Shown in pieces: positions 1 to 10,849 of a DNA stretch of 64,000 nucleotides. Source of the DNA: Laguncularia racemosa. Lineage: Eukaryota > Streptophyta > Magnoliopsida > Myrtales > Combretaceae. Both the position numbers and the translations under genes were made by a program. The stretch lies in contig JBBMOL010000038.1 of assembly GCA_037954665.1 (NCBI GenBank), positions 1,798,001 through 1,862,000 on the forward strand. The letters run 5' to 3'. Numbering within the stretch: the first letter of the stretch is position 1; the number at the start of each line of letters is the position of its first letter. The notes under the pieces were generated by a model. That model saw only the letters and a program-made list of their open reading frames with translations, had not been told where the DNA came from and did not search any database.

Positions 1-120
1 TCCTATTTGGATGCTATTTTGGAGTATTTTTCATCAACTTATCACGCTATATTTATGGAGTTATCTAGTTGATTCACCAATTGGAATGTGTATATTGTGC
101 TTTGGATTTTAGGCACATCA
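1..120 (+). repeat. 5' LTR tail of element A
   Basis: It ends TTTTAGGCACATCA immediately before the primer site and aligns with 5018-5137, the end of the 3' LTR. The rest of this LTR lies left of the window. Confidence 0.85.
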
Positions 121-124
121 TATT

Positions 125-136
125 TGGTATCAGAGT
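125..136 (+). other. Primer-binding site of element A
   Basis: TGGTATCAGAGT lies four bases after the LTR end and is complementary to the 3' end of initiator-type Met tRNA (canonical TGGTATCAGAGC). It fixes the 5' LTR boundary at base 120. Confidence 0.85.
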
Positions 137-963
137 TTATGGTTTTTGAGAAGGGATCTTTGTGATTGAGAAATTCAGAAATTAGGGTTTTTGAGTTTAG
201 CACCTTGATCCAAATTTTTGAAGTGAACTTGAGTTATTGGATTGTGTTATTGAAGTGATATAATTGTTACTTGTTGTTGTAGATGTGGAGTACTTGTAAC
301 ATTCCTTGTCTCCTTGAATTAGCCATGAGTGTGTAGTGTCCTTAAAGTGTTCATTTGAATTTGAAAGTGGCTCCTTACCATTTGTAGAATAGAGCAATTA
401 TTGAACTCAATTTGAATTTAAATTTGAGCTGCCTTGATTGTTAAAAATTGCGGTTTGTTAACTAGTGTGGAAGTGGAAAAGTGCATTGTAACTTGAAGGT
501 GTAAGTGTGTGGTGTTATGTTTTGTAAAGTTAGTGAAGAGTTTGTCTACATTTGGCGTGGTGTTATGTGTGTTGTATAGAGAAGTGTTACTAGTGGTGTG
601 AATGGTAGTGGAACCGTGAGCAAGGGGAGTTGTGTGACGATGAAGTTGTATATTTGTATATGTGTTGAGTTGCTACCTATTGTGAAGTTAATTAGTGTGA
701 AACCAAAGCAAGAAAAGGAAAGTTAAGTAGTAGAATTTAAATTTAAACAAAACAATTAAAGTGTGAAAGTAATTGAACTCATTACTTAAACATTTATGGT
801 TGAATTTAATTCTTAACTATTTAGAAGTGATTGTGTACTTCATTTGTGACTTGGTTGTTTACTTGCACCATAGAGTGTAGTGATATTATTGTGATGTTAG
901 ATTTAAACACAATCATGCTAAGTGAAATGTTTCTTTCTACTAATGTATTGTGTCAAACATTGA
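137..963 (+). other. Leader of element A, no gag
   Basis: A T/G-rich stretch without a usable frame or gag, CCHC or other recognisable motif. It resembles the leader of element B (10850-11770) in composition and in the last about 60 bases before the protease. The antisense frame at 197-397 shows nothing recognisable. Confidence 0.6.
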
Positions 964-1330
964 CTACTTTTACTATTAAGGATGATGAATAAAGGGAAAA
1001 TTTGTTTCATACTTCTTGTAGGGTATAAGGAAAACTATGTGTCTTTATAGTTAATGGTGGTAGTTGTACAAATATGGTAGCAACATCGTTAGTATCGAAA
1101 CTAAAACTTGCCACTACTCCATATCCTAAGCCTTATAAATTACATTGGCTTAATGATCAAGGAAGTTTACATATGACCCAAAGAGCTAGGGTACCTTTTA
1201 GTGCAAATGATAAATACTGTGATGAAATTGAGTGTGATATTCTACCAATGTGTGCATCCTATATCTTACATGGCAACTTTAGGAATACTTATGTATTCTA
1301 GAAAGAGGGAAAATGCATTATTCTAAATTC
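964..1330 (+). pseudogene. Retropepsin-type protease remnant of element A
   Basis: The frame reads like the protease of element B: a NGGSCTN segment, then SLVSKLKL, PKPYKLHWL and the CDEIECDILPMCASYIL block. The family's catalytic D[ST]G-like motif is DGGSC in B (GAT at 11858-11860). Here the codon at 1053-1055 is AAT, so the catalytic Asp is Asn, in addition to a stop just before it. The segment after ASYIL is shortened relative to B (the GRPWLYDR block is missing). It would have processed the Gag-Pol polyprotein in particles; it cannot do so now. Confidence 0.75.
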
Positions 1331-1539
1331 AATGTCGCCTTTAGAGGTTTAAAGGGTTCAGCAACAGATCAGTAAGACATTTGAGGTAAAAGGGGTTCCC
1401 GTGCAGACTAATAAATCTGGGGAAAAGAAGGTATTATTGATGGGATAGGATAAGTTGGAGAGAGTTATGATAGAAGAGACTCTAGTATACGTGCTACAGT
1501 TGAGATATGCCCTAGGGGTGAAGGAATAACAGTCTTTAC

Positions 1540-2460
1540 CCTCTACAGTATCTCAGGTATTAAATGAGTACAATGATATTTTTACTGATGATTTGCTAGC
1601 AGGTTTACCACCTCTGAGAGGAATAGAGCATGCCATCGACCTCGTGCTAGGGTAGGTATTACTAAATCGACTAGCATACCATATGAATCTCGAGGAGGCT
1701 AGAGAATTGAAATGTCAGGTGGATAAATTGGTTGAGCGAGGATTTGTTAGGGAGTCTCAGTCCTTGTGCTATTCCACCCTTTTTATTCTTAAGAAGGATG
1801 GTATTTGGAGAATGTGTATCAATAGTAAAGCCATTAACAAAATCACCATCAAATATAAGTATCCCATTCCTAGACTTGACAATATGTTTGATGAATTGCA
1901 TGGTGATCAGGTTTTCTCCAAGGTGGATCTTAAAAGCGGGTATCACCAAATTCGGATAAAAGAGGGAGACAAATGAAAAACCGCTTTTAAAACATGCCAT
2001 GAACTATATAAGTGGATGGTTATGCCATTTGGCTTGAGTAATGCTCCTAGTACATTTATGAGATTGATGAATCATGTATTGAAGGAGTTTTTAGGTAAAT
2101 TTGTTGTTGTTTATTTTGATGATATTCTGATATACAGCAAAAGCCTAGAACATCATGTGGAGCATCTTCAGGCAGTATTTTCCAGTGTTGAGGGCACAAC
2201 AGTTATTTGCAAATCTCCAGAAGTGTTCCTTTTACCAAACTGAGGTAATATTTTTAGGTTTTATTGTATTTGGCTTAGGTGTTAGGGTAGATGAGGAGAA
2301 AGTGAAGGCAATCAGGGAATGGCCAACACCCACCTTAGTCACTGAGGTAAGGAGTTTCCATGGACTAGCATCCTTTTATAGGCACTTTGTCCATAATTTT
2401 AGTAGCATTATCAATCCTCACACAAAACTGACTAAGAAAAATGTTCCTTTCGTCTAGAGT
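1540..2460 (+). pseudogene. Reverse transcriptase remnant of element A
   Basis: The Ty3-type RT order is visible: the substrate-grip region LKKDGIWRMCINSKAINKIT, the IPRLDNMFDELHG block, FSKVDLKSGYHQIR (catalytic Asp in KVDL), MPFGLSNAPSTFMRLMN, and the YFDDILIYS active site with YFDD at 2112-2123. The FLGFIV and WPTP..EVRSFHGLASFYR thumb region follows. At least one TGG to TGA change (about 1973), TAG codons and a frame change near 2170-2240 break the frame. Confidence 0.85.
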
Positions 2461-2900
2461 AAAAGGGCCTAAAGGAGTTTTGAAGAGGTAAAGGAAAAAC
2501 TTACTTGTGCTCCATTATTAGCTTTACCTGACTTTGATAAAGTTTTTGAGCTAGAATGTGATGTTTTTAGGATAGGGATTGGTGCTGTATTAATGTAGGA
2601 AAAGAGACCCATAGCATATTTTAGTGAAAAGTTGAGTAGTGTAACTTTGAACTATTCTATTTATGATAAAGAATTTTATTCCTTAGTGAAGGCTTTAATG
2701 ACATGGTAGCATTATCTTCTTCCGAGAGAATTTATCATTCATATAGATCATGAGTCATTGAAGCATTTCAAGGGTTAGTAGAATCTATCTAAGCGATAAG
2801 CCAAGTGGGTGGAGTTTTTGGAAAGTTTTGCATATGTGATAAAGTACAAGAAGGGTAATCAAAATATGGTTGCTGACGCTTTGTCACGTAAGTATGTACT
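2461..2900 (+). pseudogene. RNase H remnant of element A
   Basis: Recognisable blocks: TCAPLLALPDFDKVFELECD, then KRPIAYFSEKLSS, YDKEFYSLVKAL, HYLLPREFI, DHESLKHF and the end VIKYKKGNQNMVADALSR. This is the Ty3-type RNase H (DEDD nuclease fold) that degrades RNA in the RNA:DNA hybrid. Several TAG codons sit where element B has CAG, for example ATGTAG against ATGCAA in the LMQEKRP segment and GGTAGC against GGCAGC before HYLL. Confidence 0.8.
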
Positions 2901-4193
2901 TATCACTTCTCTTCAGTCAAAACTGTTGGGTTTTAAATTATTAAAGGAACAATATGTGCATGATGATGAGTTTAGAGCCGTTATGAAAAAATTTTCTAGA
3001 GGAAAGATGTATGAAGGATATTGCATGATTGAGGGGTTTTTATATAAATCTAGGAAGTTATGTATACCTTCTGAATCTGTGAGGGAACTATTAGTGAAGG
3101 AAGCACATGTAGGCGGATTGTCTAGGCACTTTGGTGAAAGAGAACCCTAGCTATGTTGAGAGAGAATTTCTATTGCAATGGTATGATAAAGGATGCCTAT
3201 AGGGTTTTAGAAAGATGTGGCATTTGTAAGAGGGCTAAAGGAAACAAAGGCATACAGGGTGAATATATGCCTTTATCTATACTTACCAAACCCTAGACTG
3301 ATATCAGTATGGATTTTGTGTTGGGGTTGCCTAGGACACAAAGAGGAAAGGATTCTATCATGGTGGTTGTTGATAGATTCATCAAAATGTCTCATTTTAT
3401 GCCTTATCACAAAACAAATAATGCCCTTTTTTATTGCTAACATTTTTGTGCAGGAAATTGTCAAATTGCATGGAGTTCCACACAACATAGTGTCGGATAA
3501 AGACATTAAGTTTCTTAGTTTCTTTTGGAAGATGCTATAGAGAAGACTGGGTACTAAGCTTATGTATAATACCTCCTGCCATCCATAGACCACTGGCTAG
3601 GTAGAGGTTGTCAATCATACGCTTGGTAACTTACTCAAAGCAACGGTTGGCAAAAATCTTTCTAATTAGGACGTGTCTCTTCCTATTGTTGAGTTCGCTT
3701 ACAATAGGTCTACTCATAGTTCAACCAGTAAGTCTCCCTTTGAAGTTGTGCATGGCTATAATCCTTCTGCTCCATTTGATTTTATAGCAAGACCAGTAAC
3801 AAAGGAAGAGAGTCTTAGTGGAGTGGAACAAACTAGGAAGATCCAGTAAATTCATGACAAAATAGCTTAATGCCTTTAGAAGACTCAAGAATAGTAGAAA
3901 ATTCAGGGAAACAGACACAGGAAAAACCACATTTATAATCCGGGTGACTTAGTCTGGATTAATCTTAGTAGGGACAGGTTTCCACATAGGAAGTCATAGA
4001 AGTTATCTCCCAAATCAAATGGACTGTTTAGAGTTATAAAATGCATTAACAACAATGCCTACCAGATATAGCTACCGGGAGACTATGGTGTATCAACAAT
4101 CTTTAATGTTGCAGATTTGTCAACATATTTGCTAGATGACATGCATGAAGACCTATCAGATTTGAGGGCAAATCTTCCCGAAGCCCGAGGAGA
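2901..4193 (+). pseudogene. Integrase remnant and pol C-terminus of element A
   Basis: The H2C2 zinc domain (HVGGLSRHFGE ... CGICKRAKG) is followed by the DDE core: DFVLGLPRTQRGKDS, VSDKDIKF and a damaged QTTG.VEVVN, then AYNRSTHSSTSKSPFEVV. The C-terminal part includes FNVADLST and ends DLRANLPEARGDDRN, where the polypurine-like CGAGGAGA meets the LTR at 4194. The same frame continues into the LTR with a GPIT.A.AKG motif. Nonsense and frame changes are frequent, so it is inactive. Confidence 0.8.
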
Positions 4194-5137
4194 TGATAGG
4201 AATCAGATCCCTATAGGACCAATCACCAAGGCTTAAGCTAAGGGCTTAGAAAACTTAGTTTTGAGAATCCTTCATGAGCAACCTAATCCTGAGGATTCTA
4301 ACTTGATTTCTTCCTTTTCATCATATAATTGTTGTGCATTTTAATAGGTACATTTATCAGTTCTATAGAGTGCCAAATTACCTACACTTTTGAGTGAGTT
4401 GGGAACCTCATTAGGGTTCATATCTAGTGACCTTGAAGACTTAACATGTTGAGGAATATTTTTATTTGTTTGTTATTTTCTTGGAACCATTTATGTTATA
4501 AGTTTTTGGGACATTTTTATTTGGTTATAATTTATGTTTTAGGACCTACCACCCTATAGTAGCATAGTTGTAATTTGTGTTCTAGGACCTGCCACCCTAT
4601 AGTGGCATAGTTGTAATTTTTAGAGTGTTTTTACCCTAATAGGAGAAAGTATAAATACTTGCTAACTAAGGTTTTAGAGGACATTATCTTTGACATTAAA
4701 TTATACATTTTTGTGGCCACGAGAGACACCCTCTTACAAGTTTCTAATCTTATCAATTTCAAGTGTGGAATTGTGGCGAGATGGTTTAGGAATCCTTATG
4801 AGTTATATCAAGGTCATTTCTAAGTTGCATCTAATTATATATAGTGAGTAATATCTAGTTTGTGATTGGATTGGTTCTTTTGTTTTGTTTCACGCAATTA
4901 AGGTTCCTTATTCAATATTGGGTTAACGCCATTTCATAGTTGAAAATTGGAATCACTTGTGTTGTTTTTTGGATTGGTTTTGTCTCATTTAATACACGCC
5001 ATTTCGAGTTGTTTGTTCCCTATTTGCACGCTATTTTGGAGTATTTTTCATCAACTTATCACGCCATATTTGTAGAGTTATCTAGTTGATTCACCAATTG
5101 GAATGTGTACATTTTGCTTTGGATTTTAGGCACATAA
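4194..5137 (+). repeat. 3' LTR of element A
   Basis: It begins TGATAGGAATCAGATC and ends GGCACATAA, a mutated form of the family end GGCACATCA. The TATA-like core sits in the conserved near-palindrome at 4644-4663 (ending TATAAATACTTGCT). A duplicated block of about 45 bases (GGACCTACCACCCTATAGTAG and its copy) lies near 4540-4610. The element then abuts an inverted LTR of element H. Confidence 0.8.
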
Positions 5138-5782
5138 ACAGCAATGAACCAAATTCCAATCAAATTGGGCATGAAGCGAATTTGAAAAATTCGAACCCTA
5201 AATCATGCGAACAAGAACAAAGTAAAACAACCAATTATAACTAGATATAACACACTAGAAATAATTGGAATCAACTTAAGAAATATTGATATAACTCATA
5301 ATAGTTCTTAAGCTTACTCACCACAATTGAAATTGAAATTGATAAGAGTATAAGAGGTGTGGGGATGAACTCTCTATGGCACAAAAAGGCAGATTTTCTA
5401 ATGTTCAAAAAGTCCCTTCTAAAATCTATTTAGCAAGTATTTATACTTGCTCTAATTAAGGTAAAAACAACAAAACTAAATTATAAATAAAACTAACAAG
5501 TGACCAGTCTTAAATCAACAAAAGACAATTAGAAATAAACCCTCTAAATGGCTGGTTCTTCACTTCCATAGAGCAATTGTTGGACCGATTGATGTAAGTC
5601 CATGAATGACCTATAATTGATCCATAGTGAATTTTATTCGTTGTCCTGTAAAAACCAATAAATTTACCTACTACAATGCAAAGATAAATTGTTATTAGAT
5701 AAATAAGACAACATGTAGATATTTGGGCTCATGTATCCAATTTATTTTCCCCACTACTAGAACCATAGGTTTGATTCTCATA
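5138..5782 (-). repeat. 3' LTR of element H (its end removed by element A)
   Basis: It shows the minus-strand LTR landmarks of this group: the palindromic TATA core AGCAAGTATTTATACTTGCT at 5432-5451 and the outer end GGTTTGATTCTCATAA at about 5768-5782. It is closest to the LTR at 50525-51241. The TGATGTGC end is missing because element A joins here at 5137/5138. Confidence 0.7.
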
Positions 5783-5850
5783 ATCTCTTTGGGCCTTTAA
5801 AAGATTTTCTCTCAAATTTAAGGGGTCTTCTCTTGGATTAACACCTAGTG
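5783..5850 (-). pseudogene. Pol C-terminal stub of element H
   Basis: The minus strand encodes a degenerate version of the DLRANLPEARGDDRNQ motif just before the LTR (visible as NLRENLLKAQRDYENQ). It directly precedes the LTR, as in elements A, B and D. It joins protease-region sequence once the solo LTR at 5851-6861 is removed, which shows that RT to integrase had been deleted. Confidence 0.6.
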
Positions 5851-6861
5851 TGATGTGCTCAAAACCAAGTTCAAGCACAATCAAATGACTCAAGAAAACA
5901 AGTCACAAGTCAATCACAAAACTAGCCCAATGTGGATGACAAATTGCGTGAAACCTTTTGGAATTTGATGGAAAAATGAAGATCAAATGATGTAATTGCA
6001 ATCCCTATTTGTAATATTCACCAAGTGACAACAAAAAGAGATTAGATTCACGTGAAATCATAACTAAATGGAAGCACCAAAACCGTGAATTCCAATCTTC
6101 TTCCAATTCCAATTCACGCCAACACTAAAGAACAATCAATCTTACAAGATAATTGTCCACGAATTACAATCACAAATAAATCCAAGAAAGCTTCAAATCC
6201 ACCCTAGATATGACTCACTAGAGAAGAAGCGAAGAACAACAAAGAAGGAAATCGATATGACTCACAATTTCTCCTTGTTGCACTCGCCACAATTCTAATT
6301 CTTGGGTTGAAATTGATAAGAGGTTTTGAACTAAGGATGAACCCTAATTCCACACGTGAAGTGCTAGGTTTAATCTGTAAAATATGGCCTCTTCAAACCC
6401 TACTATAAGCAAGTATTTATACTTGTTACTCCTAGGGTTAGAAAATGGTCAATATTACAAGATTGCCACTTTTAAGGTGGCTAATCTTAAATGAAAATTA
6501 CAATCAAAATAAAAGTGTTCCAAAATGATTACAACATAAATAGTCCATGCAAATGAAAAATATATAAAAGAAATTGGTCTTCAAGATGCCGGTCTTTTAT
6601 AGGATTCAACGGCCCAACTCATCGTTGGTTCAGGTTGGTCCATGGATAACCCACAAGCTGAGTCTAAGGGAGTTTGTCCATTGCCCTATAAAATATGATA
6701 AGTGTGCCTTTTGGAAAACACAATACAAGAATAATAGAAAAGAGGTTAATTTATAAATAATTACGGGGTCGATCTGCTCAAAATGGGCCCTTATCTCCAA
6801 AATTCGAATTCCTTTAGTTCTTGCCCTAATGATAGGTCTTGTCGGATTTTGATTCCTATCA
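5851..6861 (-). repeat. Solo LTR with perfect 5-bp target duplication
   Basis: A 1011-base LTR running TGATGTGCTC to CCTATCA in plus-strand order. It is flanked by TAGTG at 5846-5850 and TAGTG at 6862-6866. The palindromic TATA core is at 6408-6427. No internal region is attached, so it is the product of LTR-LTR recombination. Its outer end still encodes, on the minus strand, GDDRNQ.PT.P..RAR.KG. Confidence 0.9.
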
Positions 6862-6866
6862 TAGTG

Positions 6867-8297
6867 TTTGCGTTTGCTTGTTGGCTTGAGGTCTTGAGAA
6901 GCCATTGTTTTTACTAATATGTTCCTAAAATGAGCGAACTTCAGATAGAGACATAGGAGTCAAGATAATCCGTGTACCATCTTTCTGAAACATGTAAGTG
7001 TTTCTTAACCCGTCATGTAGTACCTTCCTATCAAACAACTAAGGTCTACCCAGCAATATATGAAAGGTGCATATAGGAAGCACATCACAGATAATTTCAT
7101 CACTGTATCTATCTCCTATACTAAATGGCACCTTTACCCTTTGTGTAACATGTAAACTACTTCGGTCATTTAGTTAATGCAATTTATAAGGGTAGGGATG
7201 TGGACTAGTGGATAGTTGTAAGTTATTTACTAATGCAGTAGATACGAGGTGTGTGGAATAGGTTCTCCTACTATATGTCCCCAACATCTGGAGATATAGT
7301 CATAACCCTACGTAACACATTAATAGATAAGTATTTATCATCCCTCTTATCCTTATTCCTACAGAGCTATGGACAAATCTGTAGGCTCAATAACTTCTTC
7401 CCGATCATCTTCATTATTTCCCTTCATAACAGTCATCACCCTTTTATTAGGAAACTACACAACCATATGTCCAAAACCCATGCTTTTTAGGCATTTAATT
7501 TGGCACATTTTCCTACTGGTTAACCTTGGTACTATCTAACTGAAATCAGATCCAACCACCTCCTTACCTTTCCCAGAAACATTCTTCTCCTTATTAGTGT
7601 TAGAGATATTTTTGTCCATAACCTTAGCATGTTCCCCTATTCCCTTCTATCCACCTACCTAGCCATCTGCTACAAGATATTTAATAGAAGTTCCATACCT
7701 ATTACTAGCGGCTCAGAAAAGGTTAGATTGCCTCTACCTCTCCACTTTCAAGGCTAATTGTATAGCCTCATCAAGTGTATTATACTTTTGCAACTCTATA
7801 ACGCAGGCAATCTCATATTTCAACTTAGACACAAATTGTGCTAGGGTTTACTTAGGAGGCTCAATTGATCCACATTTGATCATTAGTGTCTCAAACTCCT
7901 ATACATAATCATTAACTTTTTTACCTCCCTACCTTAGTGTTTGGAGACGCATAAACAGTTTCTACCTATAATGTTCAAGTATGAACCTTTTCCTTAATAC
8001 CCGTTTCATGTCTTGCCAAGTATGTATTTCAGCCTCTCCATCCCTTCATCTGCTAATCACTAGAGTTTTCCACCATAAGGTTCCACCATAAGGCGACATA
8101 ACCTATGAATTCCACAGCCACAAGATGAACCCTAGTGTTATCATCAATTTCATAACACTTGAATAGACCCTCAACCTTATCCTCCCAATCGAAGTAGTCA
8201 TTTGCTGAACCCCTGCCATTGAATGAAGGCATCTACAGTTTCACATTCTCTAATCCCCGAAGTGGTTTGAAATCCCTGTTTGGGTAAGGGTTATTCC
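6867..8297 (-). pseudogene. Gag C-terminal part, spacer and protease remnant of element H
   Basis: Read right to left: gag blocks equivalent to those in element D (TL.QGGK..DDYVQEFETL, PP..LARF.S.LKYEIA, ALKVE), a Q/E-rich spacer, then protease-region sequence ending HILLGRP.LFDRKVLHDG and RNTYMFQKDGTRIILTPMS near 6950-7080. Two nonsense codons are shared with element D: TAG at 8233-8235 and TGA at 8046-8048. A local duplication (CCACCATAAGG twice) lies near 8075-8095. In the intact family this is the capsid protein and the polyprotein protease. Confidence 0.65.
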
Positions 8298-8302
8298 CAA
8301 AA

Positions 8303-9306
8303 TTATGTGCTCAAAACCAAGCCCAAGCACATGTAGTTGAATCAAAGAAACTAACCCCAACTTACAATTAAAACCAGTCCAAATGAATCAAGAAATTGCG
8401 TGAACCCTAATGGAATTTTTGATGAAATCCGAAGGTCAACAATGCAATTAACAATCCATCTATGTAATCTTCTCCAAATAACAACAATTACAAGTGAAAT
8501 CTATGTGAATTATATCAAGAAGAATAGATCAAAAACCGTGATTTCAACTTCTTCCTACAATTCCCATTCACGAGACAAATGAAGATGATGATAACAAATA
8601 CTAAAACAATCAATCTTATAACAAGATAATTGATCACAAATGCAATCAAAAATCTGACCAAGAACTTCCAAATCAACCCTAGATATGACTCACTAGTGAT
8701 GAAATGGAAACACAACAAAGAAGGAATTGATACTACTCACAATTACCCTTTGTTGTATTCGCCACAATTTCAACTCTTGGAAATTGAAATTGATAAGAGA
8801 AATTGGATTTAGGAAACCCTAAGCCCTCTCACAAAAATGTGATGTTCAAATCTAAAAAATTTGGCCTCCTCAACCCTACTATAAGCAAGTATTTATACTT
8901 GCTACTCCTAGGGTTAGAAAATGGTCAAAAATTACAGGTTTGCCACTTTTAAGGTAACTGGTCCTAAATGGAGATTACAATAAAAAATGAAAGTGTCCCA
9001 AAAGAAAAATAAAACATAAAATAGTCCATAAAACAATTACAAAGTACAAAAATATCATAAGTCTTCATGAGCCAATGCTTCGGAATGGAAACAATCGTAG
9101 CAGGTCTTTGATTGTAAATCTGAAAATGTCCTATGTCCATCAACTAGTGTAGGACATATTGGCATCCCATGGAGAATTATTATTGTACCTATAAGATTAT
9201 TTCTCAAATATTTATTAGAATAAAATATATAAAGAATATAAGCGATTTGGTCCATAAGCCAAATCCAATTCTGAAAGTATAGATGGTGCTAGAAAATTTC
9301 TCATCA
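8303..9306 (-). repeat. Solo LTR inside gag of element H
   Basis: A 1004-base LTR with start TTATGTGCTC (family TGATGTGCTC) and end TTTCTCATCA. It is flanked by CAAAA at 8298-8302 and 9307-9311. It lies inside gag, and the empty site can be read from element D near 40961. The TATA palindrome is at 8884-8903. The first part matches the LTRs of element B; the outer end has diverged. Confidence 0.88.
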
Positions 9307-9311
9307 CAAAA

Positions 9312-9619
9312 TTATCATCTCTTTCCTCCTTAAGAGCAAGATAATCTCCCTCCATTCTTCTACCTATATGACCTCTTACTGCTCCTTCCCTGTGAACATT
9401 CTAAGGAACTACCCAAGGTAGTGGTGCTTGAAGATTTGGCACTGGTGGTTGTGGCATCGTCATTCGATCTATCTTTGTTGCTAATGTAGCAACAATGGTG
9501 GTAAGGTCCTACAACCGCTCCTCCAATGTTCTTCCACTTGTAGTTTGATGACCCTAATTGCGACCAACTTGGCTATTGGCCTCATTTCCAATTCCCCCAT
9601 TCATACTATCATTTGACAT
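9312..9619 (-). pseudogene. Gag N-terminus of element H
   Basis: The minus strand starts MSNDS at 9619 and shows the same order as gag of element D: a glycine/asparagine-rich start, a TLEERL.DLTTIVATLATKID-like helix, and a proline-rich stretch. It lines up residue for residue with 41003-41269, with nonsense codons and no clear frame change. It continues into 8297 after removal of the solo LTR. Confidence 0.7.
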
Positions 9620-9803
9620 GGTTTGAAAATTTCTTTCCTTTTTCTTTTTTTTTTATCACTCACAATCACCACTTCACAATAACTACACACTTCCATGCCA
9701 ACAACAACTATCACAATAATACACTATGGTGCACTTACACAATCATGGTGTAACACACACTTCCATGAGTCAATTCACAATTAGTACAATTATGATGCAA
9801 TAC

Positions 9804-10832
9804 TGATAGGGATTAGACTCCTACAGGACCTATCACTAGAGCCCGAGCTAAGGGTCTCCATAATTTAGTTTTGAGAATCTTGCTTGAGAAACCTAATCTT
9901 GAGGAAGCTAATCTATTTTCTTCATCTCTACATTATAATTGTAGTGCATTTCAGCAGGCTCACTTATTAGTCTTACAGGATACCAAATCACCTATACTTT
10001 TGATCGAGTCAAGATTTTCAACGGGGCTTAATTCAAAAGTATCTTGAAGACCGGCATCATGAAGACTCATTTCTTTTATATATTTCTCCTTTGTATGGAC
10101 AATTTTATGTTGTATTTTCTTTTAGGACACTTTCATTTTTTTTATTGTAATTTCCATTTAGGACCAGCCACCTTAAAAGTGGCAAACTTGTAGTTTTTAT
10201 CCATTTTCTAACTGTAGGAGTAGCAAGTATAAATACTTGCTTATAATAGGGTTTGAGGAGGCCAAACTTTTCATAATACACTTCACATTTTCATGAGAGG
10301 GCTTAGGGTTTCCCTAAATCCAATTTCTCTTATCAATTTCAATTTCCAAGAGTTGAAATTGTAGCAAGTGCAACAAAAGGCAATTGTGAGTAATATCAAT
10401 TCCTTCTTTGTTGTGTTTCCTTTTCATCACTAGTGAGTCATATCTAGGGTTGATTTAAATGTTCTTGGTTAGATTTTGATTGCAACTGTGATCAAATATC
10501 ATGTTATGAGATTGATTGTTTTAGTATTTGATATCATCATCAATATTGGAATCATTTGTGACGTTAATGGTGATTGTTGGTAGAGGATAAAATCACAGCA
10601 TTAGATCTGTTCTTCTTGGTATAATTCATGTGGATTTCATTTGTATTTTTTGTTATTTGGTGAAGTTTAACCTTGTTGGATTGTTGATTGCATCTTTGGT
10701 CCTTTGGATTTCATCAAAATTCCAATAGGGTTCACGCAATTTCTAGTCCAATTGAACCGGTTTATGTGTGTGAGTTGAGGTTTATTTCTTTGATTCATTT
10801 GCATGTGCTTGGACTTAGTTTTGAGCACATCA
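9804..10832 (+). repeat. 5' LTR of element B
   Basis: TGATAGGGATTAGAC to TTTTGAGCACATCA. The TATA region is the palindrome AGCAAGTATAAATACTTGCT at 10222-10241, expected just upstream of the transcription start. The first about 110 bases also encode the pol C-terminal GPITRARAKG motif, because the polyprotein frame runs into U3 in the 3' copy. Confidence 0.9.
10222..10241 (+). promoter_or_regulatory. Palindromic TATA core of the LTR family
   Basis: AGCAAGTATAAATACTTGCT: an 8-base inverted repeat around the TATA box. Equivalent sites are at 4644-4663, 5432-5451, 6408-6427, 8884-8903, 15425-15444 (TATA lost), 39432-39451 and 47573-47592. Probable RNA start region; function inferred from position in the LTR. 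Confidence 0.65.
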
Positions 10833-10837
10833 TCTTT

Positions 10838-10849
10838 TGGTATTAGAGC
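10838..10849 (+). other. Primer-binding site of element B
   Basis: TGGTATTAGAGC, one mismatch from the Met-tRNA complement TGGTATCAGAGC, five bases after the LTR end. Confidence 0.85.

Larger units (their letters stand above)
1..5137 (+). mobile_element. Ty3/gypsy element A, pol-bearing and gag-less, 5' end cut by window
   Basis: The window opens inside the 5' LTR. It is followed by a Met-type primer site, a leader, then degenerate protease, RT, RNase H, integrase and a complete 3' LTR whose last 120 bases match bases 1-120. No gag is found between primer site and protease, as in sister element B at 9804-16036. The reading frame is broken by many nonsense codons, mostly TAG or TGA where B has CAG or TGG. 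Element A ends inside the LTR of the opposite-strand element H, so it looks like a nested insertion. The TSD cannot be tested because the left flank is outside the window. Confidence 0.85.
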
